This document shows, piece by piece, positions 30,639-39,378 of a stretch of 39,538 nucleotides of DNA. The first letter of the stretch is position 1; each line of letters begins with the position of its first letter. This DNA comes from an uncultured Erysipelotrichaceae bacterium (GTDB lineage Bacteria > Bacillota_I > Bacilli_A > Erysipelotrichales > Erysipelotrichaceae), in contig OMXQ01000014.1 in NCBI GenBank assembly GCA_900315065.1, forward strand, positions 1-39,538, read 5' to 3'. The translations under genes and the position numbers were made by a program. The notes below the pieces were generated by a model, which made no database searches, was not told the origin of the DNA, and worked only from the letters and a program-made list of their open reading frames with translations.

Positions 30639-33350
30639 ATGAAGAAGTTTCTGCTGTTGATCGGCAGCGTTTTTTATATTGTGATCTGTTATTTCCTGGC
30701 AATGCAGCTGGCATACTACTTGTCGTTTAACAAAAATCTGGTGGCAATGCAGGCTGCTAACCGGATCTGCTTTGACTATCGGATCATGTGGTGGCAGGGC
30801 AATAATAACTACTTTAAGCTGGCTACAATCGTCATCCTTACCAGCTACATCGTGATGGTACTGTCTCTTTTGATGCCTTCCAGCAGCCGGAAAAGCAGAG
30901 CTGCAAAACGTGGACTCACAAAGGATGAGAAGGCACAATACAGCCATCTGGCATCTCGTCATGAAGCAAAGAAAGGTCTGCAGCGCTTCCAGTTCAATGC
31001 ACAAGCTGAAAACGATGATCTTTATAATTCCTTCAGTAAACCCATGCATCATATGGAATTCATCATCGGAAATATCCTGGTTATTGTGCAGCTGATGGCT
31101 ATTGTTCTGCTGGTATTGGATCTGATTGAGATGCTGATAAAGCTTGCTAAACCGGAATTCCATATAGCAGCCAATACGATGCCATGGTTAGTTTATAGTG
31201 AGATCATTGGTGGCTGTGCAGGAGCATTTACTTTGATCTGCAGGTTTCACATCCGAGACTATTGTGACCTGGTCTTTAACCCATTCAAACATAAGTGGAA
31301 TCAATGGATTACGATTACCAAGCAACCTGACAGCCGGAAATTCAATGAATTGCATTATCAGAAAATCAATGATGTTCCAGACTGCAGAAGAGCTGGTCTG
31401 CCTATCATCACGAGCAGAAGAAAGATCTGGGTGGAACCAGGTGATAATCACTCTCTGATTGTAGGCACTACAAATTCCGGTAAGACATTCAGTACAATCA
31501 TGATTTTCATCATGACAGTGCTCATGGCAAATACTTCTGCTTTTATCAATGACATTAAAGGCGAGCTTACGCCAATGTTTGCCCCGATGTTTAAGATGAA
31601 GGGGTACAACGTTATCGTTCTGAACTTTGTTGACTCCAATAAATCAGAATGCTGGAATCCCTTTAGCACAGTGTATCAGGAATACCGGAAGGAACAGGCC
31701 AGAACAATTGATAATCCTGATGCCTGGAAAGATAAAGCTTTGATGAAAGCCTATATGGATGCCAAAAAGGATATGATGCATCAGCTTGTCAAAACTGTTT
31801 CAGCATTTGAAGTGATCAAGCAGATGAATCCCAGAGATCCAAGCCGTGCCTTATCTATGAATGAAGCAACAGAAGCTGTAAAAAAGAAGATGCAGGTGAT
31901 CTGGAATATCGAAGACAGAGAAGACTTCCCGAGGCCGGATTTCTCCGATGCAAATATTAAGCTTGAAGATATCTGCCGGATGCTTTGTGAGGACAAGAAT
32001 GCCAAAGATGAGCACTGGTGGAAACAGGCACAGTATCTGATGGATGGACTGATTTCATTTCTGCTTGAATATGAATATCTCGATGAGAAGGATAACCTTT
32101 GCCGGCTGCCGGAAGATGCCATTTCTTTTCCTAATATTCAGGCATTGCGGACAGACGGATTTACACCGGTTGATATCGATGGAACAAACCGCATTTTCCT
32201 GATCCAATGGTGGATCAGCATGACAAAGCGTTCAGTTGACCGTTCGGCAGAGAAGCTTAATCCAATCTGCTATATGGGAGCTGAGGAGCGAGGATCTGTT
32301 ATGTCAACTTTTGCCGATAAAATGCAGATTGGGATGATCAGTGAACGGGTAAAGCAGATGACTTCCAGAACCACCTTTTCCTTCCATGATATCTTTGTTA
32401 GGAAGACTGCAGTTTTCATGATTGTAAATGATGAGAAGAAGCTGTTCCATCCGTTTGTTTCGATCTTCGTATCACAACTGTATCAGGAGATGGTGGATTT
32501 TTCTAGAAACTATCCGAAGCAGCGACTGCCGATTCCTTTTGATATTATCTGGGATGAGTTTGGCATTTCTCCAGCAGTAGGTGATATTAATTCAAAGCTT
32601 GCAGCATCAAGGTATCGCGGCGTACGCTGGCACTTTGTTATTCAGGAATATTCGCAGTTGGATCAGACGTATGGAAAAGAGGAAGCCAGAACAATTAAAG
32701 GCAATATCATGAATACAGTTTATCTGCTAGCAGAGACACCTTCTACTCTAAAGGAAATATCTGAGCGGGCAGGGCAGCAGAAAGTGTGGAACAAAGAGAA
32801 GCAATGTTTTGATACTATCCCGGTCATTACTCCAGACCGGCTCCAGCATTTGTCCATGTCTGAGGCACTGATACTGCGACAGCGAAAGATGCCATATCTT
32901 ACGAGGTATCTTGCATTTGACAGATATGTCTTTGCAAAAGCATTAAAGAAATCGAATGATAGTCCATATTATCAGGCAGACAGAAACGGTAGACCAATCT
33001 CAAAGTTGCAGAGATATACAGAATTCAGTTTGATGGCTGATTATGAAAGAATGAGGAATCCTCAGCATAGTAGTGAACGGAATTGCGAGGTTGAAATGCA
33101 TCAAGTAGAAGAGAACCCATCACCAGTTGATGTTCTGCAAGGTGCACTTGATCATAAAACAGAATATGATCCCGAAACTGGTGAAATGATAGAGAAAGCA
33201 ATTTCTGAAGAAGCAAATGGAATGCCGAATATAAATGACAAAGATAGCCGTAAGAAATCAAAGAAGTGTTTTAAAGCAAAAGGATCTGTAAGGAATTCGC
33301 GATCATGTGATCTTCCAAATAGTGAGATTGATATTGAAGAAGATCTTTGA
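30639..33350 (+). CDS. VirD4/TraG-type coupling ATPase
   Basis: This 903-residue membrane ATPase brings the relaxosome to the channel. It has N-terminal transmembrane spans (about 3-28, 66-86, 143-170 and 190-212), a Walker A GTTNSGKT (276-283) and a Walker B IIWDEFG (D639, E640). The FINDIKGEL segment after the P-loop and the GVRWHFVIQEYSQLDQ region late in the ATPase domain are typical of VirD4/TraG proteins. The C-terminal 150 residues are hydrophilic and may select substrates. AAGGATGG precedes the ATG. It is the last gene of the recognisable transfer operon. Confidence 0.92.
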   Translation: MKKFLLLIGSVFYIVICYFLAMQLAYYLSFNKNLVAMQAANRICFDYRIMWWQGNNNYFKLATIVILTSYIVMVLSLLMPSSSRKSRAAKRGLTKDEKAQYSHLASRHEAKKGLQRFQFNAQAENDDLYNSFSKPMHHMEFIIGNILVIVQLMAIVLLVLDLIEMLIKLAKPEFHIAANTMPWLVYSEIIGGCAGAFTLICRFHIRDYCDLVFNPFKHKWNQWITITKQPDSRKFNELHYQKINDVPDCRRAGLPIITSRRKIWVEPGDNHSLIVGTTNSGKTFSTIMIFIMTVLMANTSAFINDIKGELTPMFAPMFKMKGYNVIVLNFVDSNKSECWNPFSTVYQEYRKEQARTIDNPDAWKDKALMKAYMDAKKDMMHQLVKTVSAFEVIKQMNPRDPSRALSMNEATEAVKKKMQVIWNIEDREDFPRPDFSDANIKLEDICRMLCEDKNAKDEHWWKQAQYLMDGLISFLLEYEYLDEKDNLCRLPEDAISFPNIQALRTDGFTPVDIDGTNRIFLIQWWISMTKRSVDRSAEKLNPICYMGAEERGSVMSTFADKMQIGMISERVKQMTSRTTFSFHDIFVRKTAVFMIVNDEKKLFHPFVSIFVSQLYQEMVDFSRNYPKQRLPIPFDIIWDEFGISPAVGDINSKLAASRYRGVRWHFVIQEYSQLDQTYGKEEARTIKGNIMNTVYLLAETPSTLKEISERAGQQKVWNKEKQCFDTIPVITPDRLQHLSMSEALILRQRKMPYLTRYLAFDRYVFAKALKKSNDSPYYQADRNGRPISKLQRYTEFSLMADYERMRNPQHSSERNCEVEMHQVEENPSPVDVLQGALDHKTEYDPETGEMIEKAISEEANGMPNINDKDSRKKSKKCFKAKGSVRNSRSCDLPNSEIDIEEDL

Positions 33351-33445
33351 ATTGAGGATATCTGGTAAAAGTAGAATGAAATATAGCCATCTACGCATTG
33401 ATAATTCGTCATGTTGATGAATTGGGGATAAGTATACCTTTTCCA

Positions 33446-33479
33446 CAATTAATTGGGACAAACTGGCTACAAACTGGCG
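33446..33479. repeat. Palindrome and two tandem 11-bp repeats downstream of the coupling gene
   Basis: CAATTAATTG (33446-33455) is a perfect palindrome. It is followed by two tandem copies of ACAAACTGGC(T/G) at 33458-33468 and 33469-33479. They lie 50 nt before the small gene at 33529 and may be a regulator or recombinase binding site. Confidence 0.45.
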
Positions 33480-33528
33480 ACTATTCTCATTTCAAGGCAT
33501 GATATTCTGATTTCAGGAGGAAAATGAA

Positions 33529-33705
33529 ATGAAAAACTACATTACCATTAGAGACGCGCTTATTGAATCAGTACATATCACAAAAGATGGTACACCAATT
33601 ATCGAGTCATTTAGAGAGGCTTTTCGAATTCGCAAGCTGGTAAATATGTGGCTTGCTCATGAGATTTCATTTGTACAATTATTAGATGTTATCGATGGAA
33701 TTTAA
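33529..33705 (+). CDS. Small unrecognised 58-residue protein
   Basis: AGGAGG (33515-33520) is an excellent ribosome site 8 nt before this ATG. The product begins MKNYITIRDALIESVHITKD and is predicted to be mostly helical, with a charged middle (ESFREAFRIRKL). It has no cysteine, signal or known motif. It stands alone after the transfer operon, downstream of a palindrome and a tandem repeat, so it could be a small regulator. The function is unknown. It has a close parallel in style, not sequence, at 35968-36096. Confidence 0.6.
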   Translation: MKNYITIRDALIESVHITKDGTPIIESFREAFRIRKLVNMWLAHEISFVQLLDVIDGI

Positions 33706-33963
33706 AATATGTTCTAACTATCAAAATCTGTTGATTAAAAAACCTTTATTAGCCGTGGCTAATGGGCTCCCGGATTTGAATTTGAAAGTTTAGACAATAT
33801 GTAATAGCCCTCAATTAACTTGTGTGTTTGAGGATCATCCCGCATACTTGTTATTGGCTTAAAAAAAGATGGGGAAAGTTGTCTCACGTCGAGACAGTAG
33901 TTCTGCTCACCAGACAGTAATACATAAATGCCAGGTTTTGGTTTAAATAAAGGAATTTTTGAA

Positions 33964-34006
33964 ACCTCCGCTTTTCTCGTCACTGAGAAGGGTGGAGTTT
34001 TTTTCT
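33964..34006 (+). terminator. Terminator-like hairpin in the 33706-34159 gap
   Basis: AACCTCCGC..TTCTC pairs imperfectly with GAGAA..GGTGGAGTT around the loop GTCACT, followed by seven T. The 450-nt gap around it holds no supported gene. A - strand frame at 33759-33983 lacks a ribosome site and was not accepted. Confidence 0.6.
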
Positions 34007-34159
34007 ATTTGCTGGGTGCTTGCATGCGGCACTGTAATGGCACAACTGCGAATATGGGCAAAAACAGGGTCGCAGAATGGCTAAACTGCAATTTTTCCGG
34101 GTTGTGATAACAGAACTGCGACTACGGAAGTTACACGATACACGAATGAAATATTGAAC

Positions 34160-34480
34160 ATGGTAGCAATCATTGCCGTATTAGTTGCTATTTCTATTCC
34201 GATTTTCACAAACCAGCTCGAAAAGGCTAGAGAAGCTACAGATATGGCAAACATTCGTGCAGCATATGCCAAAGTTGTAACAGCAAAGCTGACTGATGAT
34301 GCCGATGCATCAAAAACTGTCGTGTTGACACAGCAGAAAGAAGGTTGGCAGACTGATGTTAAAATGCCTGAAAATCTGACTTCTACAAAAGATGCGAAAC
34401 AGCCTACTGCTGGTCAGACAGTTACAATCACTGCCACTGATGCCGGTGCGACAATTGATATCCTTTGCCAGAAGCAGTAA
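34160..34480 (+). pseudogene. Headless type IV pilin remnant
   Basis: The product from ATG 34160 starts MVAIIAVLVAISIPIFTNQL, followed by EKAREATDMANIRAAYAKVV. This is the hydrophobic helix and start of the alpha-helical spine of a type IV pilin/pseudopilin. The leader peptide and the G-F-T-L-(I/V)-E cleavage motif that must come just before are missing. In-frame sequence upstream reads EILNMVAIIAVL, back to a TAA at 34082, with no start codon and no ribosome site. The rest (to residue 107) is an intact small pilin-like domain, and a good terminator follows at 34498. I read it as a 5'-truncated or highly diverged gene. It cannot be processed by a prepilin peptidase as it stands. Confidence 0.55.
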
Positions 34481-34497
34481 TTTCGAATGATTATTTG

Positions 34498-34531
34498 GCT
34501 CATCTTCCTTAACCGGAGGATGGGCTTTTTC
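34498..34531 (+). terminator. Rho-independent terminator after the pilin remnant
   Basis: GCTCATCTTCC (34498-34508) pairs with GGAGGATGGGC (34515-34525) over 11 bp with wobbles, loop TTAACC, then TTTTT. Confidence 0.8.
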
Positions 34532-34919
34532 TTTACCATTATATCCTTGCTACAGATTTCAACAGATCATCTTTTTCTTCCGGTTGTTATAATCTGCATC
34601 CTAATCTTTACAGTTTATGAATCATTCATGTTCGCTGAGCAGACACTCCTGTCTTGTCATTATTTCCCTTCATCTATTAACCAACGCAAGCCATGCCATT
34701 TTGTACTATTTTACAAAATAATGTATTTCTTATTGATCTGTTCCATAGGGAACATAAGACAATTAATTTATGCATATGTTTATACGGATGATAAAATATC
34801 AATAGAGAGATAATTTATGCTTATAGTGTATTAAAAGAATGGTGGAGCGTCTTTAATAGGACAGTCAATTTAATTGTATATCATGCTAAATGCACTAACT
34901 GATTAAGGGGAAGAGCGTC
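34532..34919. other. AT-rich gap upstream of the XRE regulator
   Basis: No gene is supported in this 388-nt stretch. It is AT-rich and ends in an AAGGGGAAGAGCG ribosome site for the next gene. A small dyad GTTCC ATAG GGAAC occurs at about 34740-34753. The regulator's promoter must lie here, but I cannot choose a clear -35/-10 pair. Confidence 0.4.
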
Positions 34920-35414
34920 ATGAATATTTATCAGCAGTTCAGAAAGGAACATGGAAACCTTTCTAGAGAAGAGGTAGAAAAAGCAACAGATGGAAAATTA
35001 TCTGTTCGGAGATTAGAGAAAATTGAAACTAATCAGGCCTTGCCACATCCTGAAGATATTATTGAAATGGCAAGGGTATACAAAATGCCGGAACTTAACA
35101 ATTATTATTGCACTAATGAGTGCGCAATTGGCAAACGGTATATACCTTCTGTGAGGGTTGGAAATTTGTCTCAGATTGTGCTGCAGATGTTAAATACACT
35201 TGAGGATTTGGACGAGCAGAAAAGACGACTAGTGCAGATAACAGTGGATGAAACAATTTCCGATGATGAAATGCAGGATTTTGCAAAGATAAAAAAGATG
35301 ATTGAACAAATTTCCATGGAAGCCCAGGCGCTTCAGGTGTGGGTTGAACAACAAGATAATGAAGGAAAAATCAATAAGAAGAAATTAGATCAACTTGAAG
35401 AAGAAAGGAAATAA
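34920..35414 (+). CDS. XRE-family helix-turn-helix regulator
   Basis: This 164-residue protein has an N-terminal XRE-like helix-turn-helix (about 1-45: NLSREEVEKATDGKLSVRRLEKIE) followed by PHPEDIIEMARVYKMPELNN. A Cys-rich YYCTNECAIGK segment (about 61-71) follows, then a long helical C-terminal part. This combination is widespread in Bacillota as a short regulator. It may control the element's genes. The next gene, a membrane protein, starts 15 nt downstream, so the two probably form a sensor-like pair. AAGGGG precedes the ATG. Confidence 0.75.
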   Translation: MNIYQQFRKEHGNLSREEVEKATDGKLSVRRLEKIETNQALPHPEDIIEMARVYKMPELNNYYCTNECAIGKRYIPSVRVGNLSQIVLQMLNTLEDLDEQKRRLVQITVDETISDDEMQDFAKIKKMIEQISMEAQALQVWVEQQDNEGKINKKKLDQLEEERK

Positions 35415-35429
35415 AAGTGGCTGAAGATT

Positions 35430-35840
35430 ATGCATAGAGATGTTGCTGGATGGACGCTTAGTATTGTAGAAGAAATTGCGTTTCTCGGTTTTGTGTCAGT
35501 AATACTGTTTGTCGCAATTGGACATGTAGGAATCAAGGAAATATGGACAGGAGGAACAGGAGAAGGAATCGACTTCTACTACCGCACCTATATTAAGTAT
35601 TCCATCATTGCTTATCCTGTGTTAATTGCTATATCCACTCTGTGCGAGAAAACAGGAATTTTGTATGATGATGAATATAGTGACATGTCCGTGATTGGCC
35701 TGATTTTCTTCAACATATGGAACGATATCATTTTTCCAATTTACGCATTAATAAATATTGTTAAAGCACCTATCCCGGTTTTGATTGCAGTTGGCCTTTG
35801 GATTGCATATGTGATGTTCCTATATTTTAAACTTCGTTAA
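35430..35840 (+). CDS. Small multi-pass membrane protein
   Basis: This 136-residue protein has three or four transmembrane spans (about 12-31, 52-68, 82-106 and 113-133) linked by short polar loops. I recognise no family. It is transcribed directly after the XRE regulator and closed by a strong terminator at 35861. A membrane partner of a small regulator is a common arrangement in mobile elements, but the role is unknown. The ATG at 35430 is weakly placed; AAGGAAA lies about 20 nt upstream. Confidence 0.6.
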   Translation: MHRDVAGWTLSIVEEIAFLGFVSVILFVAIGHVGIKEIWTGGTGEGIDFYYRTYIKYSIIAYPVLIAISTLCEKTGILYDDEYSDMSVIGLIFFNIWNDIIFPIYALINIVKAPIPVLIAVGLWIAYVMFLYFKLR

Positions 35841-35860
35841 TTTCATTAAGGTGCTCTTTG

Positions 35861-35887
35861 AAATCCACCAAATCGGTGGATTTTTTT
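35861..35887 (+). terminator. Rho-independent terminator
   Basis: AAATCCACC (35861-35869) pairs perfectly with GGTGGATTT (35875-35883), loop AAATC, followed by T to 35887. Confidence 0.85.
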
Positions 35888-35967
35888 ATGCTTGTTCACC
35901 GGTTTGTGTCTGATAAAAATCCGATGCTAATCCTAATATTTAATTATTCCAAGAGGAGGAGAGAAAG

Positions 35968-36096
35968 ATGAGAAACGTTGAAGAAAGAATTCTTACCTGC
36001 AGGTTACTTCAAATGATGAAAAAGAATCCACAGCTCTCCGAAGATCTTGGATTAATCGATGAATCTACGTTCCAAGAAAGACCCGTTGAATTTTAG
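35968..36096 (+). CDS. Small 42-residue protein at the element junction
   Basis: GAGGAGG precedes this ATG at good spacing. The product starts MRNVEERILTCRLLQMMKKN and ends RPVEF; it is charged and helical, with no known function. Its TAG (36094-36096) overlaps the TAA of the truncated integrase on the other strand (36093-36095). The two genes meet exactly where the integrase loses homology to its neighbour, which marks this as a recombination junction. Its own end may have been set by that event. Confidence 0.55.
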   Translation: MRNVEERILTCRLLQMMKKNPQLSEDLGLIDESTFQERPVEF

Positions 36097-37154
36097 AGCA
36101 GATTCGTGATGTAGGTATGCCGCAACAAGTGCGGTGTTACATCGAAATTCAGGGTATAGCGAATCTTGGGATTGTTCCTCTGCGTTGTTCCTAATGTCGG
36201 CTTGACGGTATATTTAATGCTCTGTCCATTCACATATTTATAGTAGGTTCTCTCTTTTGCAGAACGAACAACTACATACTGCCAAACTCTCGTAAATTGA
36301 GAATAGGAAAGCGGCTGTCCCTCACTGTCCGCAATCACATACTCCGATATGGAATTGGCTTTTGCTTCCCGCAGGCAGTCCACCAGGCACTTCGGAATGG
36401 GAATGTCCCTTTTAGCTGCCTTTGTCTTTAAGACGGTGGAGATCACTGGCCTGTTATGCTCTGCGCGCCATGCACGTCTCACGGAAATATATGGGGTGGA
36501 TTCATCCAGGAATACACTGTCCCATTGCAATGCAAGAATTTCTTCCCGACGCAAGCCGGAATACAAACCAATCATAATAAAAAGATATGGCGGAAGCTCT
36601 TTCACCGTATCCAGCAGAATTGCAACCTGTTGATCTGTTAAGGCATCTTTCTTTTTCGATGCTTTTCCGCCCTTTGCTGAAATTCCCACACATGGATTAT
36701 CGGTTATCAGCTGACTGCGCTCTGCCGAATAAAACACACACTTAATCAGCATATTTACCGTATCATACAGTCCTTTCGATTTTTGAGACAGCGGAACAAG
36801 CGCCAGACGAATATCATCCGCAGTCACTTCCTCCATATACATATCTCCCAGAGGGTTAATGACATAATTCTTCATATTCTGTCTGTATCCTTTTATAGTA
36901 GCCGTAGATACCTTTGCTGACTGCATCAGCAGCCATTTCTCACAATACTCGGCAACCGTTGGATGCTTTCGGTGAAAGATGATCTCATCCACCTGTCTCC
37001 GGGCCTCCAACTGCTTTTCATATAATTCTTCACAGGTGGTCGCATATAAGCTGACCTGCTTTCCATCGGCATCTGTAATTCTGGTTCTGTAATACAGTGT
37101 TCCTTTTCTTGTAACCGTTCCGTACTCTGGAACGCTTTGCTTTTTCTTAGCCAT
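36093..37154 (-). pseudogene. Tyrosine integrase, C-terminally truncated
   Basis: This 353-residue product aligns over its full length with the adjacent complete integrase (409 residues). It keeps the SAM-like N-terminal binding region, the catalytic Arg in GLRREEI, the Lys region (LKTKAAKRDIPI) and H-L-L-R. It ends at HTYITNLL just after the HxxR box. The last ~60 residues, with the second His (LAGHESS in the neighbour) and the nucleophile Tyr, are missing, so it cannot recombine DNA. The ATG at 37154 has GGAAGG upstream. Truncation coincides with the end of the small + strand gene. The element that carried it was probably cut by insertion or deletion. Confidence 0.85.
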
Positions 37155-37244
37155 ACAAATCTTCCTTTCCTGATAATGAGTGTTCTTAAATTCACACCTT
37201 CTTTTTATCAGAAAGCACCCACTTAATCAAAGATACGGATTATG

Positions 37245-37287
37245 TAAAACAAAGAGCGAGACATCCTTGCCTCGCTCCAGCTTTGTT
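37245..37287 (-). terminator. Terminator of the complete integrase gene
   Basis: On the - strand, GAGCGAG and CTCGCTC (37254-37277) form a perfect 7-bp stem, extended by ACAAAG/CTTTGT-type flanks and followed by TTTGTTTT. It separates the two integrase genes. Confidence 0.75.
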
Positions 37288-37305
37288 TCCTACTCTTTAT
37301 AATTG

Positions 37306-38535
37306 TTATGCCTGTGCTGCATCCCACTGGGCAAATGCACCACCCATTGTTCTTACCAGCTCATCCGGTCTGTTGTATTTGACCTTTGCGTAAATATCCA
37401 TCGTAATTTTACTACTCTCATGCCCCGCCAGGTATTGAACCGTTTTCGGGTCCACGGACGAATGAATCAGATTCGTAATGTATGTATGCCGCAGTTGATG
37501 CGGTGTCACTTCAAAATCTAAGCTGTAAATCACTTTTCCGTTATGTGCTGCCTTTTCACCGAGGACCGGCGTAACCGTGTGCTTTACACGCTTTCCATCC
37601 TCGTAGCGATAATAGAAACGCTCCTTGACTGTTCGGGTTACAATGTACTGCCAGAGCCGCTTGAACTGTGTATAGGACAGCGGATCGCCCTCCCGGTTCG
37701 GCACTACATATTCTGACTGTGAATTAGCTTTTGTCTCTTTCAGACAGTCCGCCAGGCAAACCGGCAACGGAATATTTCGATGCGCGGCTTTCGTTTTCAG
37801 CTCATCCAGAATCACCGGTCTGTTATTTTCCGTGTGCCATGCCCTGCGTACCGTTAAATAAGGACAATCCACATCCAGATATACAGAATCCCATTTTAGG
37901 GCAAGAATTTCTTCTCGCCGCAATCCTGCATACAGCCCTAACATGACAAATACATACGGCGGAAGTCCCTGAATGGCATCCAGCAGTCTGGCAGCCTGTT
38001 CATCCGTCAATGCCGCTTTGTCCTTCTGCGGAACGCCTCCACCTTTGGCCGTAAGGTAAATCGTCGGGTTGTTATCAATAATCTTACTTTCTTTTGCTGC
38101 ACGGAAAATGGATTTATACAGGATAACCACTGACTTATATACTGAAGCGGACTTCTCGGAAACAGGAACAAGTGCAAGCTGAATGTCATCCAGTGTCACA
38201 TCTGCCATCCGCATCTGTCCCAGTTCTTTTATAATGTGCCGTCTGACCTTTGATGTATAATCTATCAGCGTGGTTGCCCTCACATGAACCGACTGCATCA
38301 AAAGCCATTTTTCACAGTAGTCCGCAACTGTCGGTGATTTCCGGCAGAATGTATCGTTGTCGATCTGCTCTAATGCTCCCAACTCTTTATCATATAATTC
38401 TTCCGGTGTTCTCGCATAAAGGGCCACCAGTTTTCCATCTGCGTTCTGAACCCGCGTTCTATAATAATCTATGCCGTTAAGCGTAACTGTACCGTATTGT
38501 GGAATTGCTCTTTTTCTTTTTGCCAATTCCGCCAC
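37306..38535 (-). CDS. int: Tyrosine integrase, complete
   Basis: This 409-residue site-specific recombinase is of the type found at the ends of Tn916/Tn1549-like ICEs. It has an arm-type N-terminal region (about 10-60), a core-binding domain (about 65-165) and a catalytic domain (about 170-400). Catalytic residues visible are R206 in GLRREEI, Lys in LKTKAAHRNIP (247/249), H346-Q-L-R349, H372 in LAGHESS and Y382 in MDIYAKV. It would integrate and excise the element on the right side together with the excisionase upstream of it. The start has a GGAGG site (- strand) nearby. Confidence 0.92.
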   Translation of the reverse strand: MAELAKRKRAIPQYGTVTLNGIDYYRTRVQNADGKLVALYARTPEELYDKELGALEQIDNDTFCRKSPTVADYCEKWLLMQSVHVRATTLIDYTSKVRRHIIKELGQMRMADVTLDDIQLALVPVSEKSASVYKSVVILYKSIFRAAKESKIIDNNPTIYLTAKGGGVPQKDKAALTDEQAARLLDAIQGLPPYVFVMLGLYAGLRREEILALKWDSVYLDVDCPYLTVRRAWHTENNRPVILDELKTKAAHRNIPLPVCLADCLKETKANSQSEYVVPNREGDPLSYTQFKRLWQYIVTRTVKERFYYRYEDGKRVKHTVTPVLGEKAAHNGKVIYSLDFEVTPHQLRHTYITNLIHSSVDPKTVQYLAGHESSKITMDIYAKVKYNRPDELVRTMGGAFAQWDAAQA

Positions 38536-38610
38536 CTCCTAAGAATATACTCCAGCGCTGTATCTATGTTTTATCAGACCATTTCGTTTCCAGCAAGGAT
38601 ACGGATCGAC

Positions 38611-38841
38611 TCACACTCCAGCTCTGCGAGGTCTACGATAAGTTGCGTTCTTTTCTGCCGGCTTTGCTCTGTGGGTGCATTTTGCGATATACTCCTGAAG
38701 GCCCGCTGAAGTAAAGTACACACAGCCATTCTGCACATATTGCACATAAGAAATAAGACCATTGTTACGGGCCGCGTCCAGCGTTGCAATGCTGATACCT
38801 AAAATTTCTGCTGCTTCTTTTCGTGTAATAAGTTTTTCCAT
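38611..38841 (-). CDS. xis: Excisionase
   Basis: This 76-residue protein has a winged helix-turn-helix of the MerR/Xis type (EKLITRKEAAEILGISIATL, then a wing with VYFTSAGLQEYI). It acts with the tyrosine integrase to excise the element and bends DNA at the ends. GGAGGAAAT lies just upstream of its start on the - strand; longer upstream frames lack a site and are rejected. It directly precedes the integrase gene, the usual xis-int order. Confidence 0.85.
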   Translation of the reverse strand: MEKLITRKEAAEILGISIATLDAARNNGLISYVQYVQNGCVYFTSAGLQEYIAKCTHRAKPAEKNATYRRPRRAGV

Positions 38842-39378
38842 AAAGCATATTTCCTCCAATCTGTCAAGTTTGTCATCGTGTTTGTTCAAAGCCACATGAA
38901 TACGCTGGCAGCCGAAACTGCCAGCGCATGGTATCTGATTTTGAACAGGAAGCTGCAAACGCCTCCTATTTATATAACTCAGCTTTCATCACATTTGCCA
39001 CGCCCCCTGACGATGGGAACACAACAGGTCTCCGCTGGCGCGGCTGTCATAACTCCGCAGCACCGTTCGTATCGTGTGCCGCAGGGTTCCCCCCAAGTCT
39101 TTGGCGGGCCGTGAGGAAGTATCTTTAAGCCCCCATGCAGTCATCGCGCCGAATCTGCCACAATCCATTTTATGAAATCGTAGATCGCTCCGAAGCAGTT
39201 CTTTCATCACCTCCCTGACTGCTCCATCTTCGCGGCGTTTCATATTCGCTCGTACATGGGTTATGTACCTGTTGTGCTGTCTATTCGATTGTCAATGTAC
39301 TGATGAAGGAGAAAAACTTGTCCTTCTTATTAACACTGACAAAAAAGGCAAAAAACAGGCGCATCAAATGAAATTTTA
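38842..39378. other. Gap upstream of xis with a strong hairpin
   Basis: I see no supported gene in this 537-nt stretch. It is more GC-rich than most of the window. An 84-codon - strand frame (38989-39243) has an oddly close ribosome site and no recognisable protein features. The long leader before xis-int in such elements is often regulatory. Confidence 0.45.
38903..38926. promoter_or_regulatory. Perfect 9-bp hairpin in the xis leader
   Basis: CGCTGGCAG and CTGCCAGCG flank CCGAAA. On the - strand it lies about 60 nt before the xis start and has no T-run, so it may be a regulatory structure or binding site. Confidence 0.45.

Noticed and set aside
33759-33983. 74-codon - strand frame
   Set aside because: It starts with GTG inside a terminator hairpin, lacks a ribosome site and resembles no family I know.
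34487-34813. 108-codon + strand frame after the pilin remnant
   Set aside because: It runs through a clear terminator, has no ribosome site and reads like translated AT-rich non-coding DNA.
38989-39243. 84-codon - strand frame upstream of xis
   Set aside because: The ribosome site is badly spaced and the product is basic with no fold-like pattern; kept only as part of the gap description.
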